Shown one piece after another: positions 1 through 9,334 of a stretch of DNA of 33,339 bases. Below the pieces are notes generated by a model. That model had not been told where the DNA came from, did not search any database, and worked only from the letters and a program-made list of their open reading frames with translations. A program made the position numbers and the translations under genes. Origin of the DNA: Pseudomonadota bacterium (GTDB taxonomy: Bacteria; Myxococcota_A; Polyangia; Polyangiales; JAFGIB01); assembly GCA_017881185.1 (NCBI GenBank), contig JADGRE010000043.1, forward strand, positions 1 to 33,339, read 5' to 3'. Within the stretch, counting starts at the first letter, position 1. Every line of letters starts with the position of its first letter.

Positions 1-595
1 GCTGCCAGGCCGTGCACACGCCGCCGAGCGCGAGGTTGTGCTCCACGATGGTGGTGCGAAAGCCGCTCTGCAGCGCATAGCAGCCTGCAGACAGCCCAGT
101 TCGTGCGCCGGTGAGTTGCCGCCCAATCACGAGCATGTTCGCCAGGCTGTTCTCCGCAATCTGCGGCGGCAACGCCAGCTTGAGCAGCAGGTCTTGCCGC
201 CACACCGCGCGCTCGGCTTGCACCTGCAGAGTCGTGCGTACGCCGTTCTGGTGCAGCAGCTCGTAGCGACACATGCGCTCGATGGCTTCGCGCAGCGTCG
301 CGCTGCTGTGCGCGAGGTAGTCGACCACGCTGAACACACCTGGCCGGTAGAACTGCCAGAGCTTGAGACCGAGGTCCGGGTCGCCGCTCTGCTCGATCGC
401 GCCCTGCATGAGCGCGCTCGCCTGCGTCGCGCGCACGCGCGTATCGGGGTTCTTGAGCGCCGAAAGCTCCAGCCCCGCACGAGCGAGCACGGCATCGGTG
501 TCGACACCCAGCGTGCGCAAGCCGAGCACCAGCGGCCACAGCAGCGGCGCCGTGACGTAGTACGCGTTGTCGAGAGACGCAGCCGGCGCGCGCAT
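1..595 (-). CDS. AraC-family transcriptional regulator, N-terminal part (cut by window edge)
   Basis: The minus strand is open from an ATG at 595-593 to the window edge, giving 198 codons with no stop. The translation starts MRAPAASLDNAYYV and continues with LRTLGVD, DPDLGLKLWQF and SATLREAIERMCRY. This is the pattern of the effector-binding N-terminal domain of OruR/ArgR-type AraC regulators (PF12625 style). The C-terminal double helix-turn-helix that would bind DNA lies outside the window, so the AraC assignment rests on the N-terminal domain only. The gene diverges from the sirtuin with fewer than 50 bases between the two starts. It could therefore regulate the sirtuin or itself; that is inference. 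The ligand is unknown. Confidence 0.8.
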   Translation of the reverse strand, partial: MRAPAASLDNAYYVTAPLLWPLVLGLRTLGVDTDAVLARAGLELSALKNPDTRVRATQASALMQGAIEQSGDPDLGLKLWQFYRPGVFSVVDYLAHSSATLREAIERMCRYELLHQNGVRTTLQVQAERAVWRQDLLLKLALPPQIAENSLANMLVIGRQLTGARTGLSAGCYALQSGFRTTIVEHNLALGGVCTAWQ

Positions 596-642
596 CTCGC
601 CAAGCTTATCAGAACGGGCCCGTGAGGTTATGCTTGGTGAGC

Positions 643-1401
643 ATGCCGACCGACCCCGCGATCGTCGCCGCCCGCGCGCTCATCGCTGCCGCTTCCCGCA
701 TCGTGGCGCTGACAGGCGCGGGCATCTCGACCGAGTCGGGCATCCCAGATTTCCGCGGTCCCCAAGGCGTGTGGACCAAGAACCCCGGCGCCGAGAAGCT
801 CGCCACGCTGCAGACCTACATGACCGAGCCCGACCTGCGCCGCCGCGCCTGGCAGGCGCGCCTGCATCACGAGACCTGGGATGCCTTGCCCAACGCGGGG
901 CACGCCGCGCTCGTGGCACTCGAGACCCGTGGTCAGCTGGACACCCTGATCACGCAGAACATCGACGGCCTGCACCAGCGCGCCGGCTCATCCGCGCAGC
1001 GCGTCATCGAAATCCACGGCACCATTCACGACGTGGTGTGCATGGCGTGTGGCGACCGTGCACCGATGCAGACGGCACTGCAGCGCGTGCGGGGCGGCGA
1101 AGACGACCCCGCGTGTCTGCGCTGCGGCGGCATTCTCAAATCGGCGACCATCTCGTTCGGCCAGTCACTGGTGATAGCTGATCTCGCGCGTGCCGACCGG
1201 GCTGCGCGCAGCTGCGACTTGCTGCTGGCCATCGGCAGCTCGCTCAGCGTGTTTCCGATCGCCGCAGTGGTGCCGGCCGCGAAGCGCGCGGGCGCCAAGC
1301 TGATCCTCGTCAACGGCCAGGCGACTGCGATGGATGCCCTCGCAGATGTGGTACTGCACGGTCGGATCGGGGAGATCTTGCCGGCGCTGATCACGGAGTG
1401 A
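643..1401 (+). CDS. NAD-dependent protein deacylase, Sir2/sirtuin family
   Basis: 252 residues, the usual size for a bacterial single-domain sirtuin. The NAD-binding motif GAGISTESGIPDFRG is at about 25-39, TQNIDGLHQRAG at about 104-115, and the catalytic His is 125 in IEIHGT. A zinc ribbon is formed by Cys133/Cys136 and Cys158/Cys161. The late Rossmann signature AIGSSLSVFP is at about 196-205. The reaction is NAD-consuming removal of acetyl or other acyl groups from lysines in the cytosol. The PDFRGPQGVW stretch resembles SIRT6/7-like (class IV) sirtuins more than E. coli CobB. An in-frame GTG at 622 would add seven residues. I prefer ATG 643 because the conserved family sequence begins just after it, though neither start has a strong ribosome binding site. 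Confidence 0.93.
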   Translation: MPTDPAIVAARALIAAASRIVALTGAGISTESGIPDFRGPQGVWTKNPGAEKLATLQTYMTEPDLRRRAWQARLHHETWDALPNAGHAALVALETRGQLDTLITQNIDGLHQRAGSSAQRVIEIHGTIHDVVCMACGDRAPMQTALQRVRGGEDDPACLRCGGILKSATISFGQSLVIADLARADRAARSCDLLLAIGSSLSVFPIAAVVPAAKRAGAKLILVNGQATAMDALADVVLHGRIGEILPALITE

Positions 1402-1456
1402 AGGTCTGCTGCTGCCGGCGTTCACAGCCAGCGCCGACGCGTGTTATCGTGCGCGC

Positions 1457-2857
1457 ATGATGCATCGTGCACTCGTGGGATTTGCGTTGCTGGTGATTGG
1501 TTGTGCCAGCCACCCGAAGCATGGCAGCAGCAGCCCAGCCGACGCGCCGGGCAGCGCTCACGACGCAGCGGGGCTCGACGCGAGCCTGGGCACGGACGCG
1601 CAGCTCACCGAAGCAGGGATCACAGCTACCGGGGACGCTGCAAGCTCGAATGCGGCCGACGCCGGTGCCACGCGCCACTTTCGCCTGGCCACCACCGGCG
1701 CGCAGCTGGTGGTCAGTGGCCCTGCGCTGGGGTTCCAGCTGACCGCTGGCAACGTAATCGAGGACTCGGACGTGGTCTCCGTGCATCAGGAGTTCTACGG
1801 CGTCCCCTGGGACAGCTTCGAGGCGAACACCGCGCCACCCGCCGAGTGGGCGAGCCTGATGGCCAGCCTGGCGAGTGCCGCGAAGACCGCGAAGAAGCCC
1901 GTGTTTCTTTCGATCAGCATGCTCAACGGCAAGCGTGAGTCACTCGCTGCCAAGACCACCATCATGCAAGGGCAAGTCAAGTCGCAGGACGACTGGTCCA
2001 CCAGGTGCTACGACTTCGCCAGCGCGCCCGACGCTGCCAGCAAGCGCACGGCGTACCTGCGCTACGTGGCCTACATGGTGGAGCACTTCGCGCCTGCGTA
2101 CCTGAACGTGGCCATCGAGGTGAACCTGTTCCTCGAGAAGTGCCCGGCTGCGGCAGCGGGGCTCGTCGAGCTCATCAACACCGTATACGCGGCCGTGAAG
2201 AAGCAAGCGCCCGCGACCCTGGTGTTCCCGTCGATCCAGATCGATCACCTCTACGGCTACGCCAGCGACAGCTGCGTCGACCAGACCAAGCGCGACGCCT
2301 GCTTCGACACCAACTATGCGGCTGTCGCCGGCATCAAGCGCGACCGCTTCGCCATGTCGAGCTACCCTTACATGGCCAACTTCAAGAGCGCAGCCGAGCT
2401 GCCTGCCGATTGGTTCAAGCGCGGGGCCGCGCGTGGTGGCGAGATTCCATTGATTGCGGAGACCGGCTGGCCTTCCACCCCGATTGTGGTGCGGGCGAAG
2501 GACGGCAAGTGCCTGCCGTACTTCTCGTTCGACGAAGCCACCAGCGCTGCATATCTCGCGCGCGTGCTCGGCGACGCCAAGACGCAGGGCCTCGCGCTCG
2601 TGACCTGGTGGTCCGATCGCGACTTGGTCGTGGACAAGCTGATGACCGACTGCCCGTGCAGCTTCGACGCCACCTGGTGCAGCGTGCTCGACATCTTCCG
2701 CGGACCGGCTACGGCTGGCACCACCGACACCCAGCTGCTGGGCGAGCTGCTCCTGAAGGTGTTCGGCACGATGGGCATACGCCACTACGACGGCACGCCG
2801 AAGCCGATGCACTACGCGCAGTGGACGGCCGCGCGCAAGTTGCCCTACGCGCCGTAA
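1457..2857 (+). CDS. Secreted lipoprotein with TIM-barrel glycoside-hydrolase-like domain
   Basis: 466 residues. The N-terminus is a lipoprotein signal: hydrophobic residues 5-15, then lipobox VIGC with Cys16. A low-complexity Ser/Ala/Asp-rich linker runs to about residue 72. The rest reads as a (beta/alpha)8 barrel of the GH-A clan: NVAIEVNLF places Glu221 at the end of a strand as acid/base candidate, and IAETGWPS places Glu335 as nucleophile candidate. The IAETGWPS element resembles GH17/GH53 enzymes. Several Cys residues (183, 229, 273, 282, 352, 399, 401, 408) suit an extracytoplasmic protein. It probably acts on a beta-linked polysaccharide at the cell surface, but the substrate cannot be read from the sequence. 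The last 13 bases overlap the 3' end of the convergent glgX-malQ gene. Confidence 0.8.
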   Translation: MMHRALVGFALLVIGCASHPKHGSSSPADAPGSAHDAAGLDASLGTDAQLTEAGITATGDAASSNAADAGATRHFRLATTGAQLVVSGPALGFQLTAGNVIEDSDVVSVHQEFYGVPWDSFEANTAPPAEWASLMASLASAAKTAKKPVFLSISMLNGKRESLAAKTTIMQGQVKSQDDWSTRCYDFASAPDAASKRTAYLRYVAYMVEHFAPAYLNVAIEVNLFLEKCPAAAAGLVELINTVYAAVKKQAPATLVFPSIQIDHLYGYASDSCVDQTKRDACFDTNYAAVAGIKRDRFAMSSYPYMANFKSAAELPADWFKRGAARGGEIPLIAETGWPSTPIVVRAKDGKCLPYFSFDEATSAAYLARVLGDAKTQGLALVTWWSDRDLVVDKLMTDCPCSFDATWCSVLDIFRGPATAGTTDTQLLGELLLKVFGTMGIRHYDGTPKPMHYAQWTAARKLPYAP

Positions 2858-5800
2858 CCGCGGCGCACACAAGCCTCGAGCAAGCTGATCAGCGTCGGGT
2901 CGGCCACCAACGCTTCGGTCGACAAGCGCGCGCGGCGCGACCAGGCCGGCAAGCGTGCATCGGCGAAACCCGGCACATTGAGCGGCTCGGTTTCCAGGCA
3001 CAAGTCGTCGAGCGACACGGCCGTGAGCACGGCGCGTGAGCCGGCCAGCACGCGCAAGAGCGCGTTGATCAGCTCCGGCAGCGAGCTCTGCATGCGCTCC
3101 GCCTGCCAGCCGTGAGTTTCGAGCAGGTGCAAGAGCCTACGCTTGGCGTCTTCGCGCTCCGCTTGCGCCGCCTGCCAGAGCGCTGGCTCGCGCAACCCAC
3201 CCAGCTCACGCGTCGCCAAGAGATCCGTGCCTTGCCAGAAGCCAGCGATGGGCGGCAAGTCGTGCGTGTTCACCGTAGCGAGCGCGCCTTGCGCATAGCG
3301 CTCGGGCGCAGTGAAGCTGCCGTCGTGCTCGTGCTCGAAGTACAGCACCTGCGAGCGCAGCATGCCGAGCTCGGCCATGCGCTCGCGCAGACCCAGCGGC
3401 ACGAGGCCCAGGTCTTCGCCGACGATCAGCGTCTGCGCGCGCTCACTCTCGAGTGCCGCAATGCCGGCGAGCTCTTCGAAGGCACAGCGTACGTACGCGC
3501 CTTGCGAAGCGGGCACACCGTCGGGCACCCAGAACTGACGTAGCAGACCCATCACGTGGTCGATGCGCAGCATGCCGTGGTGACGCATGGCTTGCCGGCA
3601 CAGCGCGCTCCAGTACTCGTAGCGACCGGCACGCAACGCCGCGGGTAGGAGAGGCACGAGGCCCCAGCTCTGGCCCTGCGCGCTATACGCATCCGGCGGT
3701 GCACCCAGACTCACGCCCGAAGCAAAGAGCTGCGGCTGCGACCACAGGTCACTGCTGCCCGGAGCGTTGCCCACCGCGAGATCGCCATAGAGACCGATGC
3801 GCATGCCAGCCGCGCGTGCGGCTGCTTGAGCCGCACCCAATTGTCGGTCCAGCTCGAACTGCAAGTAGCAGTGAAACGACACCGCCTTGGCCAGCTGTGC
3901 GCGCGCTTGGGCCGCAGCCGCACCGCGCGGATCTCGCAGCTCGGCAGGAAAGCGGCGCAGATCGAAGCATGGTGTGAGCGTGCCACCGAGTTGCTCTCCC
4001 AGCGCACAAAACAAGGCAAAATCGCTCAGCGCCGAGCCTTGCTCGGCCAGGAACGCCGCGTAGTGTCGGTCGCGCTCCGTTCCCTTGCCCAGCTGGCGCG
4101 CAGTGAATTCCTCGTGCAAGAGCACGAGCACCGAGCGCTTCGCCTCCCAAGCCGCTGCGTAGTCCAGGCGTGGTCGGCTGCGTAGCTGTTCGAGCGTGGT
4201 CTGCAACGCCGCCGAGCCGAGCCTCTGCCGCGCAGCAGTGCAGCTGACGAGCTCCGGCACGCTGCCGAGCTCGAGGTAGATCGGGTTGCGGTACAGTCGA
4301 CTGAGCGGGAAGTACGGGCTCACGACCGGCGCGTGATTGTCGACCGCATGCAGCGGCTGAGTGCCCACGAAATCGGCGCCGCCACCAGCGGCAGCGCGGA
4401 TAACGCTGCCGAGGTCGCCCAGATCGCCCACACCAAAACCGCCCTGGCGATGCAACGCATAGAAGTGCGAGATCACGCCGAAGCCGCGGCGTTCGCCCAG
4501 CGCTTGGCTGGTGCCGTAGCCCGAGTGCGGCGTGATGATCAGCCGCTGCGTAGCTTCGAGCTGCAGCGCACCGTCGAGCTGACAGCGCAGCTGATGATAG
4601 CCCGCTGACAAGCGAGCCGCCGCAGGCACGGGCAGTCGCAGCACGTCGCCCTGCACGTGCGCACGTCCCTCACTCACCAGCACGGCGCCAGCTTCCGACG
4701 TGAGCTCGATGCGATACTCCACCGTGCCGCGACCCTTGGCGCCCAAACGCAGCGCGAGCGCGCCGAGCGCGTCGGCACCCACGGGCAGCACGCTGACCTG
4801 CGGCAGAAGCTCAGTACTCCGCTCCGTCTCCAACCGTTGCAGTGCCGCCCTCGCGCTCGCGCCGCTGTTGGCATCGATCCCCATGGCCGCAAGCAAAGCC
4901 ACGCGGGTGTCGTCGTCGGTGCTTCGCAGACTACCGTCGTAGGCTCGGTAGCTGCCGACGATGCCGTGAGCGCGCGCGAGCGCACGCAGGCTTTGCCTGT
5001 CGGCCGCGAGCCTGCGCACCCCTGGCCGCACCGGTAGCTCGAGCACCAGCAGCGCGTGCGCAGGCAGCGCAAGCTCGACGCCGGTCTCGATCTTCTCGCC
5101 CGCAACTTCCGGGCGCGCCGTGTCGAGCAACACCCGATAACCTTCTGCAGCCAATGGCGGCAACGTGAAACGCAGCTCCTGCCAGCCACCATTGACCAGC
5201 ACCAAGAGTCCATCCGCCGGCTCGTCTGGGTCGCAGCCCATCAGCCACATCCCCAGCGAGTGCTGGCGCGGATCGTTCCAGGCGTTGTCGGCGAGCTCGA
5301 CTCCGTCGGCACGCAGCCAGCTGACGTCTTTGTGGCCGTGCACCACCCGGCCCGTGTGGTGCCGGCGCGGCCGTAGTGCATCGTGTTGTGCGCGCAGCGC
5401 GAAGGCGCGTTGCGCGAACGACAAGAGCGCCTGCTCCCGCGCTGAGCTCAACGCCGACCAATCGACCCAGCTGCAGGCGTTGTCCTGCCCGTAGGCGTTG
5501 TTGTTGCCGCGCTGCGACTGACCAAGCTCGTCGCCCTGACGCAGCATGGGCACACCAGCAGAGCACGCCAGCGTCGCCAGCATCGAGCGCGCCAGCTTGT
5601 CGCGCAGCGCGTTGATCTCCGCGCTGTCGGTCGGACCTTCCTGGCCCCAGTTGCGGCTCGCCTCGTCGTCCGAGCCATCGCGACCTTCCCAGCCGTTGTC
5701 GGTATTGTGCTTGCGGTCGTAGCTGCACAGGTCGCGCAATGAGAACCCGTCGTGCGAGCAGACGTAGTTGATGCTCTCGAGCGGCGTGCGTCCCGCAGCT

Positions 5801-7134
5801 GCAAACAAGTCGGCGCTGCCCGACAGCCGCGTGGCCATGCGCCCGCGCTGCCCACTGTCGCCGCGCCAGAAGCGCCGCACCTCGTCGCGGTAGCGGTCGT
5901 TCCACTCCTGTACGCCGTGCCCAAAGCCACCGGTGCAATGTCCACCCGGACCCACGTCCCACGGCTCCATGATGAGCTTCACCCCTGCGAGCACCGGATC
6001 TTGCGCGAGCATCGCGAAGAACCCGCCGTGCAGGTCGACGTCGTCGCCATAGCGCCCCAGGCTCGGCGCAAGATCGAAGCGAAAGCCATCGACGCGCATC
6101 TCTTGCACCCAGTAGCGCAAGCTGTCCATGACTAGGCGCAGCGTCTGCGGGTGCTCCAAGTGCAGGCTGTTGCCGCAGCCGGTGGTGTCCAGGTAACGCC
6201 GGCGATCGCTCGCGTCGAGCCGGTAGTACACCGCGTTGTCCACGCCGCGCAGACACAGCGTGGGCCCCAGCGCATCGGCCTCGCCGGTGTGGTTGTAGAC
6301 GACGTCGAGGATCACCTCGATGCCGGCGCGGTGCAGCGCGCGCACCATCGTCTTGAATTCGCTCACCTGCTCGCCGAGGCTGCCGCCGCTGGCGAAGCGT
6401 GCGTCCGGCGCGAAGAAGCCCAGCGTGTTGTAGCCCCAGTAGTTGGACAGGCCTCGCTCCACGAGAAAGCGCTCGCTGTAGCTCTGCTGCACTGGCATGA
6501 GCTCCACGGCCGTCACGCCGAGTGAACGCAAATGCGCGAGCACCGGCTCGCTGCCGAGGCCGAGGTAGCTGCCACGCAGCTCCGGTCGCAGCTCCGGATG
6601 CAGCTGGGTGAGCCCCTTCACGTGGCATTCGTAGATGAGGCTGTCTCGCCAGGCATGCGCCGGGGACGCGTCGCCTTGCCAGTCGAAGCTCGGGTCGATC
6701 ACCACGGCGCGCGGCGCGACCTCGGCACTGTCGTGCAGGTCCGGGTCGCGATCGTGTATATCGTTGGCGTTGTAGCCGTGCAGCAGTGGATGCCAGCGCC
6801 CTGCCCGATCGATGGCGCGTGCGTATGGATCGAGGAGCAATTTGTGCGGATTGAAGCGATGACCCTGCTCCGGCGCGTACGGACCATGCACTCGATAGCC
6901 ATAGCGTTGCCCCGGCCCCACACCGGGCAGGTACCCGTGCCAGACATGCCCGCTGCGCCCCGGCAGCGCGACGCAGGCCGATTGGCGTTGCGCGTCGTCA
7001 AACAAGCACAGCTCCACACGGGTCGCGTGCTCGGAGTACAACGCGAAGTTCGTGCCCGCTGCGTCCCAGCGCGCGCCCTGCGGGCTCGGGCGGCCTTCGA
7101 GCACGCAAGTGATGTCGGCGGGGTAGCGCAACAT
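2845..7134 (-). CDS. glgX-malQ: Fused glycogen debranching enzyme (GlgX) and 4-alpha-glucanotransferase (MalQ)
   Basis: One uninterrupted reading frame of 1429 codons holds two complete enzymes. Residues 1 to about 700 are a GlgX/isoamylase-type GH13 enzyme: an N-terminal CBM48-like domain (GTNFALYSEHA), then the barrel with VDGFRFDLAP (nucleophile Asp354), LIMEPWDVG (acid/base Glu390) and CSHDGFSLRD. Residues about 705-1429 are a GH77 MalQ, about the length of a stand-alone amylomaltase: LRIDHVMGL (Asp1192), IVGEDLG (Glu1240) and NTHDLPP (Asp1292). GlgX cuts alpha-1,6 branches of limit dextrins; MalQ disproportionates the released short maltodextrins so that a phosphorylase can continue. Both are cytosolic. 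The gene diverges from the phosphorylase at 7220, with 85 bases between the starts. The ATG at 7134 lacks a clear Shine-Dalgarno sequence, but conserved sequence follows directly. Confidence 0.95.
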   Translation of the reverse strand: MLRYPADITCVLEGRPSPQGARWDAAGTNFALYSEHATRVELCLFDDAQRQSACVALPGRSGHVWHGYLPGVGPGQRYGYRVHGPYAPEQGHRFNPHKLLLDPYARAIDRAGRWHPLLHGYNANDIHDRDPDLHDSAEVAPRAVVIDPSFDWQGDASPAHAWRDSLIYECHVKGLTQLHPELRPELRGSYLGLGSEPVLAHLRSLGVTAVELMPVQQSYSERFLVERGLSNYWGYNTLGFFAPDARFASGGSLGEQVSEFKTMVRALHRAGIEVILDVVYNHTGEADALGPTLCLRGVDNAVYYRLDASDRRRYLDTTGCGNSLHLEHPQTLRLVMDSLRYWVQEMRVDGFRFDLAPSLGRYGDDVDLHGGFFAMLAQDPVLAGVKLIMEPWDVGPGGHCTGGFGHGVQEWNDRYRDEVRRFWRGDSGQRGRMATRLSGSADLFAAAGRTPLESINYVCSHDGFSLRDLCSYDRKHNTDNGWEGRDGSDDEASRNWGQEGPTDSAEINALRDKLARSMLATLACSAGVPMLRQGDELGQSQRGNNNAYGQDNACSWVDWSALSSAREQALLSFAQRAFALRAQHDALRPRRHHTGRVVHGHKDVSWLRADGVELADNAWNDPRQHSLGMWLMGCDPDEPADGLLVLVNGGWQELRFTLPPLAAEGYRVLLDTARPEVAGEKIETGVELALPAHALLVLELPVRPGVRRLAADRQSLRALARAHGIVGSYRAYDGSLRSTDDDTRVALLAAMGIDANSGASARAALQRLETERSTELLPQVSVLPVGADALGALALRLGAKGRGTVEYRIELTSEAGAVLVSEGRAHVQGDVLRLPVPAAARLSAGYHQLRCQLDGALQLEATQRLIITPHSGYGTSQALGERRGFGVISHFYALHRQGGFGVGDLGDLGSVIRAAAGGGADFVGTQPLHAVDNHAPVVSPYFPLSRLYRNPIYLELGSVPELVSCTAARQRLGSAALQTTLEQLRSRPRLDYAAAWEAKRSVLVLLHEEFTARQLGKGTERDRHYAAFLAEQGSALSDFALFCALGEQLGGTLTPCFDLRRFPAELRDPRGAAAAQARAQLAKAVSFHCYLQFELDRQLGAAQAAARAAGMRIGLYGDLAVGNAPGSSDLWSQPQLFASGVSLGAPPDAYSAQGQSWGLVPLLPAALRAGRYEYWSALCRQAMRHHGMLRIDHVMGLLRQFWVPDGVPASQGAYVRCAFEELAGIAALESERAQTLIVGEDLGLVPLGLRERMAELGMLRSQVLYFEHEHDGSFTAPERYAQGALATVNTHDLPPIAGFWQGTDLLATRELGGLREPALWQAAQAEREDAKRRLLHLLETHGWQAERMQSSLPELINALLRVLAGSRAVLTAVSLDDLCLETEPLNVPGFADARLPAWSRRARLSTEALVADPTLISLLEACVRRGYGA

Positions 7135-7219
7135 GGGATGGCCGGTGTAAGGATACGCTTAAGCGCTGCCGGTTGGATGCCCAGACTAGCGACAACTAAC
7201 CACACACGAGGCTCGCACC
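7135..7219. promoter_or_regulatory. Short divergent promoter region between glgX-malQ and the phosphorylase gene
   Basis: The two start codons face away from each other with 85 bases between them, so both promoters and any shared operator must lie here or inside the neighbouring genes. A perfect 10-bp palindrome, CGCTTAAGCG, sits at 7156-7165 and could be an operator half or a stem. I do not see convincing -35/-10 pairs. The site call is inferred from gene arrangement. Confidence 0.4.
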
Positions 7220-9334
7220 ATGACCGACCTGCGTGATCGACTGCTGCGCCTGTCGCGCAACCTGTGGTGGAGCTGGAACGATGACCTCAACGGCATCTTC
7301 CGGGCCATCGACCGCGAGCTGTGGCGCGACGTCAACCACAACCCGGTCGAGTTCCTCAACCGCATCTCGGACGAATCGTTCGCGAGCAAGGACAGCGACG
7401 CCAGCATCCTGGCGCAGACCATCCGCGCCGAGAAGCACCTCGACGACTACGTGCGCAGCCAGCGTCACTGGACGAGCTGGAACGCACCGGCCCTGACTTC
7501 GTGTCCCGTCGCGTACTTCAGCTTCGAGTTCTGCATTCACGAATCGCTACCTATCTATTCCGGTGGGCTCGGCGTGCTCGCTGGAGATCACCTCAAAGCG
7601 TGCTCGGATCTCGGCGTGCCAGCGTACGGCGTGACGCTGCTCTACCGCGAGGGTTACTTCAACCAACAGCTCGACCAAGACGGCCAGCAGCTCGAGCTCT
7701 ACAAAGCGCTCGACGTCAACAGCGTGCCCGTCGAGCCCGTGCTCGGTGACGACGGCGCCGTGCTCACGGTCGAGGTACCGGTTGCATCCTCCACGCTCAT
7801 CGCGGAGATCTGGCGTGCGCACGTGGGCCGCTGCGAGCTCATCCTGCTCAACCTGCGCGAGCCCGAAGACAACCCGAGCATGGCCCGCGCGTTTCGCTTG
7901 TACGGTGGCGACAAGGACACGCGCATGCTGCAGGAGCTTGCGCTCGGCGTCGGCGGCTACCGCGCGCTGCGCAAGCTCGGCGTACGCCCGGGTGTGCTGC
8001 ACTTGAACGAAGGCCACTGCGCGTTCGCCACGCTCGAAGCCATCGCCGAACGCATGGAGCGCACCGGCATGCCCTTCGACGAGGTGGCCGACGAAGTCGC
8101 GGAGTCCACGGTCTTCACCACGCACACACCGGTCGCAGCCGGACACGACTTCTTCGATCCGGCGCAAGCGCTGCACTACCTCAAACCGTTGCAGCAGCGC
8201 CTGGGTCTGTCGGATCACGAGCTGCTCGGCCTCGGCCGCGTCAATCCGCAGAACCCGAACGAAGAGTTCTGCATGACCGTGCTCGCGCTCAAGCTCTCGC
8301 GACGCGCCAACGCAGTGAGCTCGCTGCATGGCGTCGTGTCGCGGCGCATGTGGCAAGGCTTGTGGCCCGATCGCCGCACCTCCGAGGTCCCCATCGGCCA
8401 CATCACCAACGGCGCGCACGTGGATACCTGGCTCGCCAACGAGTTCGCGCAGCTCTACGCCGACTGCCTCGGCTCCGACTGGCGCGACCATGTGTGCGAC
8501 CCGTTGCGCTGGCGGCGCATCGAGAACCTCGACGAGTTCCAGCTGTGGAACATCAAGGTGATCTTGAAGCAGCGCCTGCTCGAGTTCGTGCGCCACCGCC
8601 TGCGCACGCAACGCCAGCGCCTGAACGACCCAACACCCTTGCCCAAGCTACGAACCGATGTGCTCACCATCGGCTTCGCGCGCCGCTTCGCTTCGTACAA
8701 GCGCGCCACACTGCTGTTCCACGACTACGAACGCGTGAAGCGTCTGCTCACCGACCCGGAGCGACCGATTCAGATCTTGTTCGCCGGCAAGGCCCACCCG
8801 GCCGACGAACCCGGCAAAGGCTTGATTCGCCAGCTGCACGAGCTCAGCCAAGACCCGGTGCTGCGCGATCACGTGGTGCTGCTCGAAGATCACGAGAAGA
8901 ACCTGAGTCGGCACCTGCTCGAAGGGTGCGATCTGTGGCTCAACAGCCCGCGCCGGCCGCTCGAGGCCTGTGGCACCAGCGGCATGAAAGCCGTGTTCAA
9001 CGGCACGCTCAATTGTTCCACCCTCGACGGCTGGTGGGACGAAGCCTACGACACGCGCAACGGCTTCGCCTTCGGCGACGGCATGGTGTACGCCGATCCC
9101 GCACGCCAGGACGAGCAAGACGCGCAAGCGCTGCTCGAAGTGCTGAGCACGCGCGTGCTGCCGCTGTTCTATCAGCGCGACGGCCAACACATCCCCATGG
9201 ACTGGCTACGCATGGTGAAGCACGCGCTCAAGACCTTGGCGTGGCGCTACAACGCAGACCGCATGGTGATGGACTACACCCGGCACATGTACCTGCCCGC
9301 GTCGAGAACGCAGACGGCGCGCGTCCTGGTGTGA
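7220..9334 (+). CDS. glgP: Alpha-glucan (glycogen/maltodextrin) phosphorylase
   Basis: 704 residues, matching the shorter 'alpha-glucan family' phosphorylases rather than the roughly 815-residue E. coli type. The first 110 or so residues, starting with RNLWWSWNDDLNGIF, look like the DUF3417 cap common in that group. IYSGGLGVLAGDHLKACSDL follows, then GFARRFASYKRA. The cofactor site GTSGMKA has Lys590 as the predicted Schiff-base lysine for pyridoxal phosphate, and is followed by NGTLNCSTLDGWWDEAYD. The enzyme releases glucose-1-phosphate from chain ends with inorganic phosphate in the cytosol. A weak ribosome binding site (CGAGG) precedes the ATG. It heads the rightward set phosphorylase - GT4 - glgB and faces away from the debranching/disproportionating fusion that would process its limit dextrins. 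Confidence 0.94.
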   Translation: MTDLRDRLLRLSRNLWWSWNDDLNGIFRAIDRELWRDVNHNPVEFLNRISDESFASKDSDASILAQTIRAEKHLDDYVRSQRHWTSWNAPALTSCPVAYFSFEFCIHESLPIYSGGLGVLAGDHLKACSDLGVPAYGVTLLYREGYFNQQLDQDGQQLELYKALDVNSVPVEPVLGDDGAVLTVEVPVASSTLIAEIWRAHVGRCELILLNLREPEDNPSMARAFRLYGGDKDTRMLQELALGVGGYRALRKLGVRPGVLHLNEGHCAFATLEAIAERMERTGMPFDEVADEVAESTVFTTHTPVAAGHDFFDPAQALHYLKPLQQRLGLSDHELLGLGRVNPQNPNEEFCMTVLALKLSRRANAVSSLHGVVSRRMWQGLWPDRRTSEVPIGHITNGAHVDTWLANEFAQLYADCLGSDWRDHVCDPLRWRRIENLDEFQLWNIKVILKQRLLEFVRHRLRTQRQRLNDPTPLPKLRTDVLTIGFARRFASYKRATLLFHDYERVKRLLTDPERPIQILFAGKAHPADEPGKGLIRQLHELSQDPVLRDHVVLLEDHEKNLSRHLLEGCDLWLNSPRRPLEACGTSGMKAVFNGTLNCSTLDGWWDEAYDTRNGFAFGDGMVYADPARQDEQDAQALLEVLSTRVLPLFYQRDGQHIPMDWLRMVKHALKTLAWRYNADRMVMDYTRHMYLPASRTQTARVLV

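Noticed and set aside
38-625. Plus-strand frame at the window start
   Set aside because: Antisense of the AraC-type regulator; the minus-strand reading gives a recognisable domain and this one does not.
4931-6628. A 565-codon frame within glgX-malQ on the same strand
   Set aside because: An off-frame reading of the debranching domain, dominated by Ala/Arg. The real frame carries all catalytic motifs.
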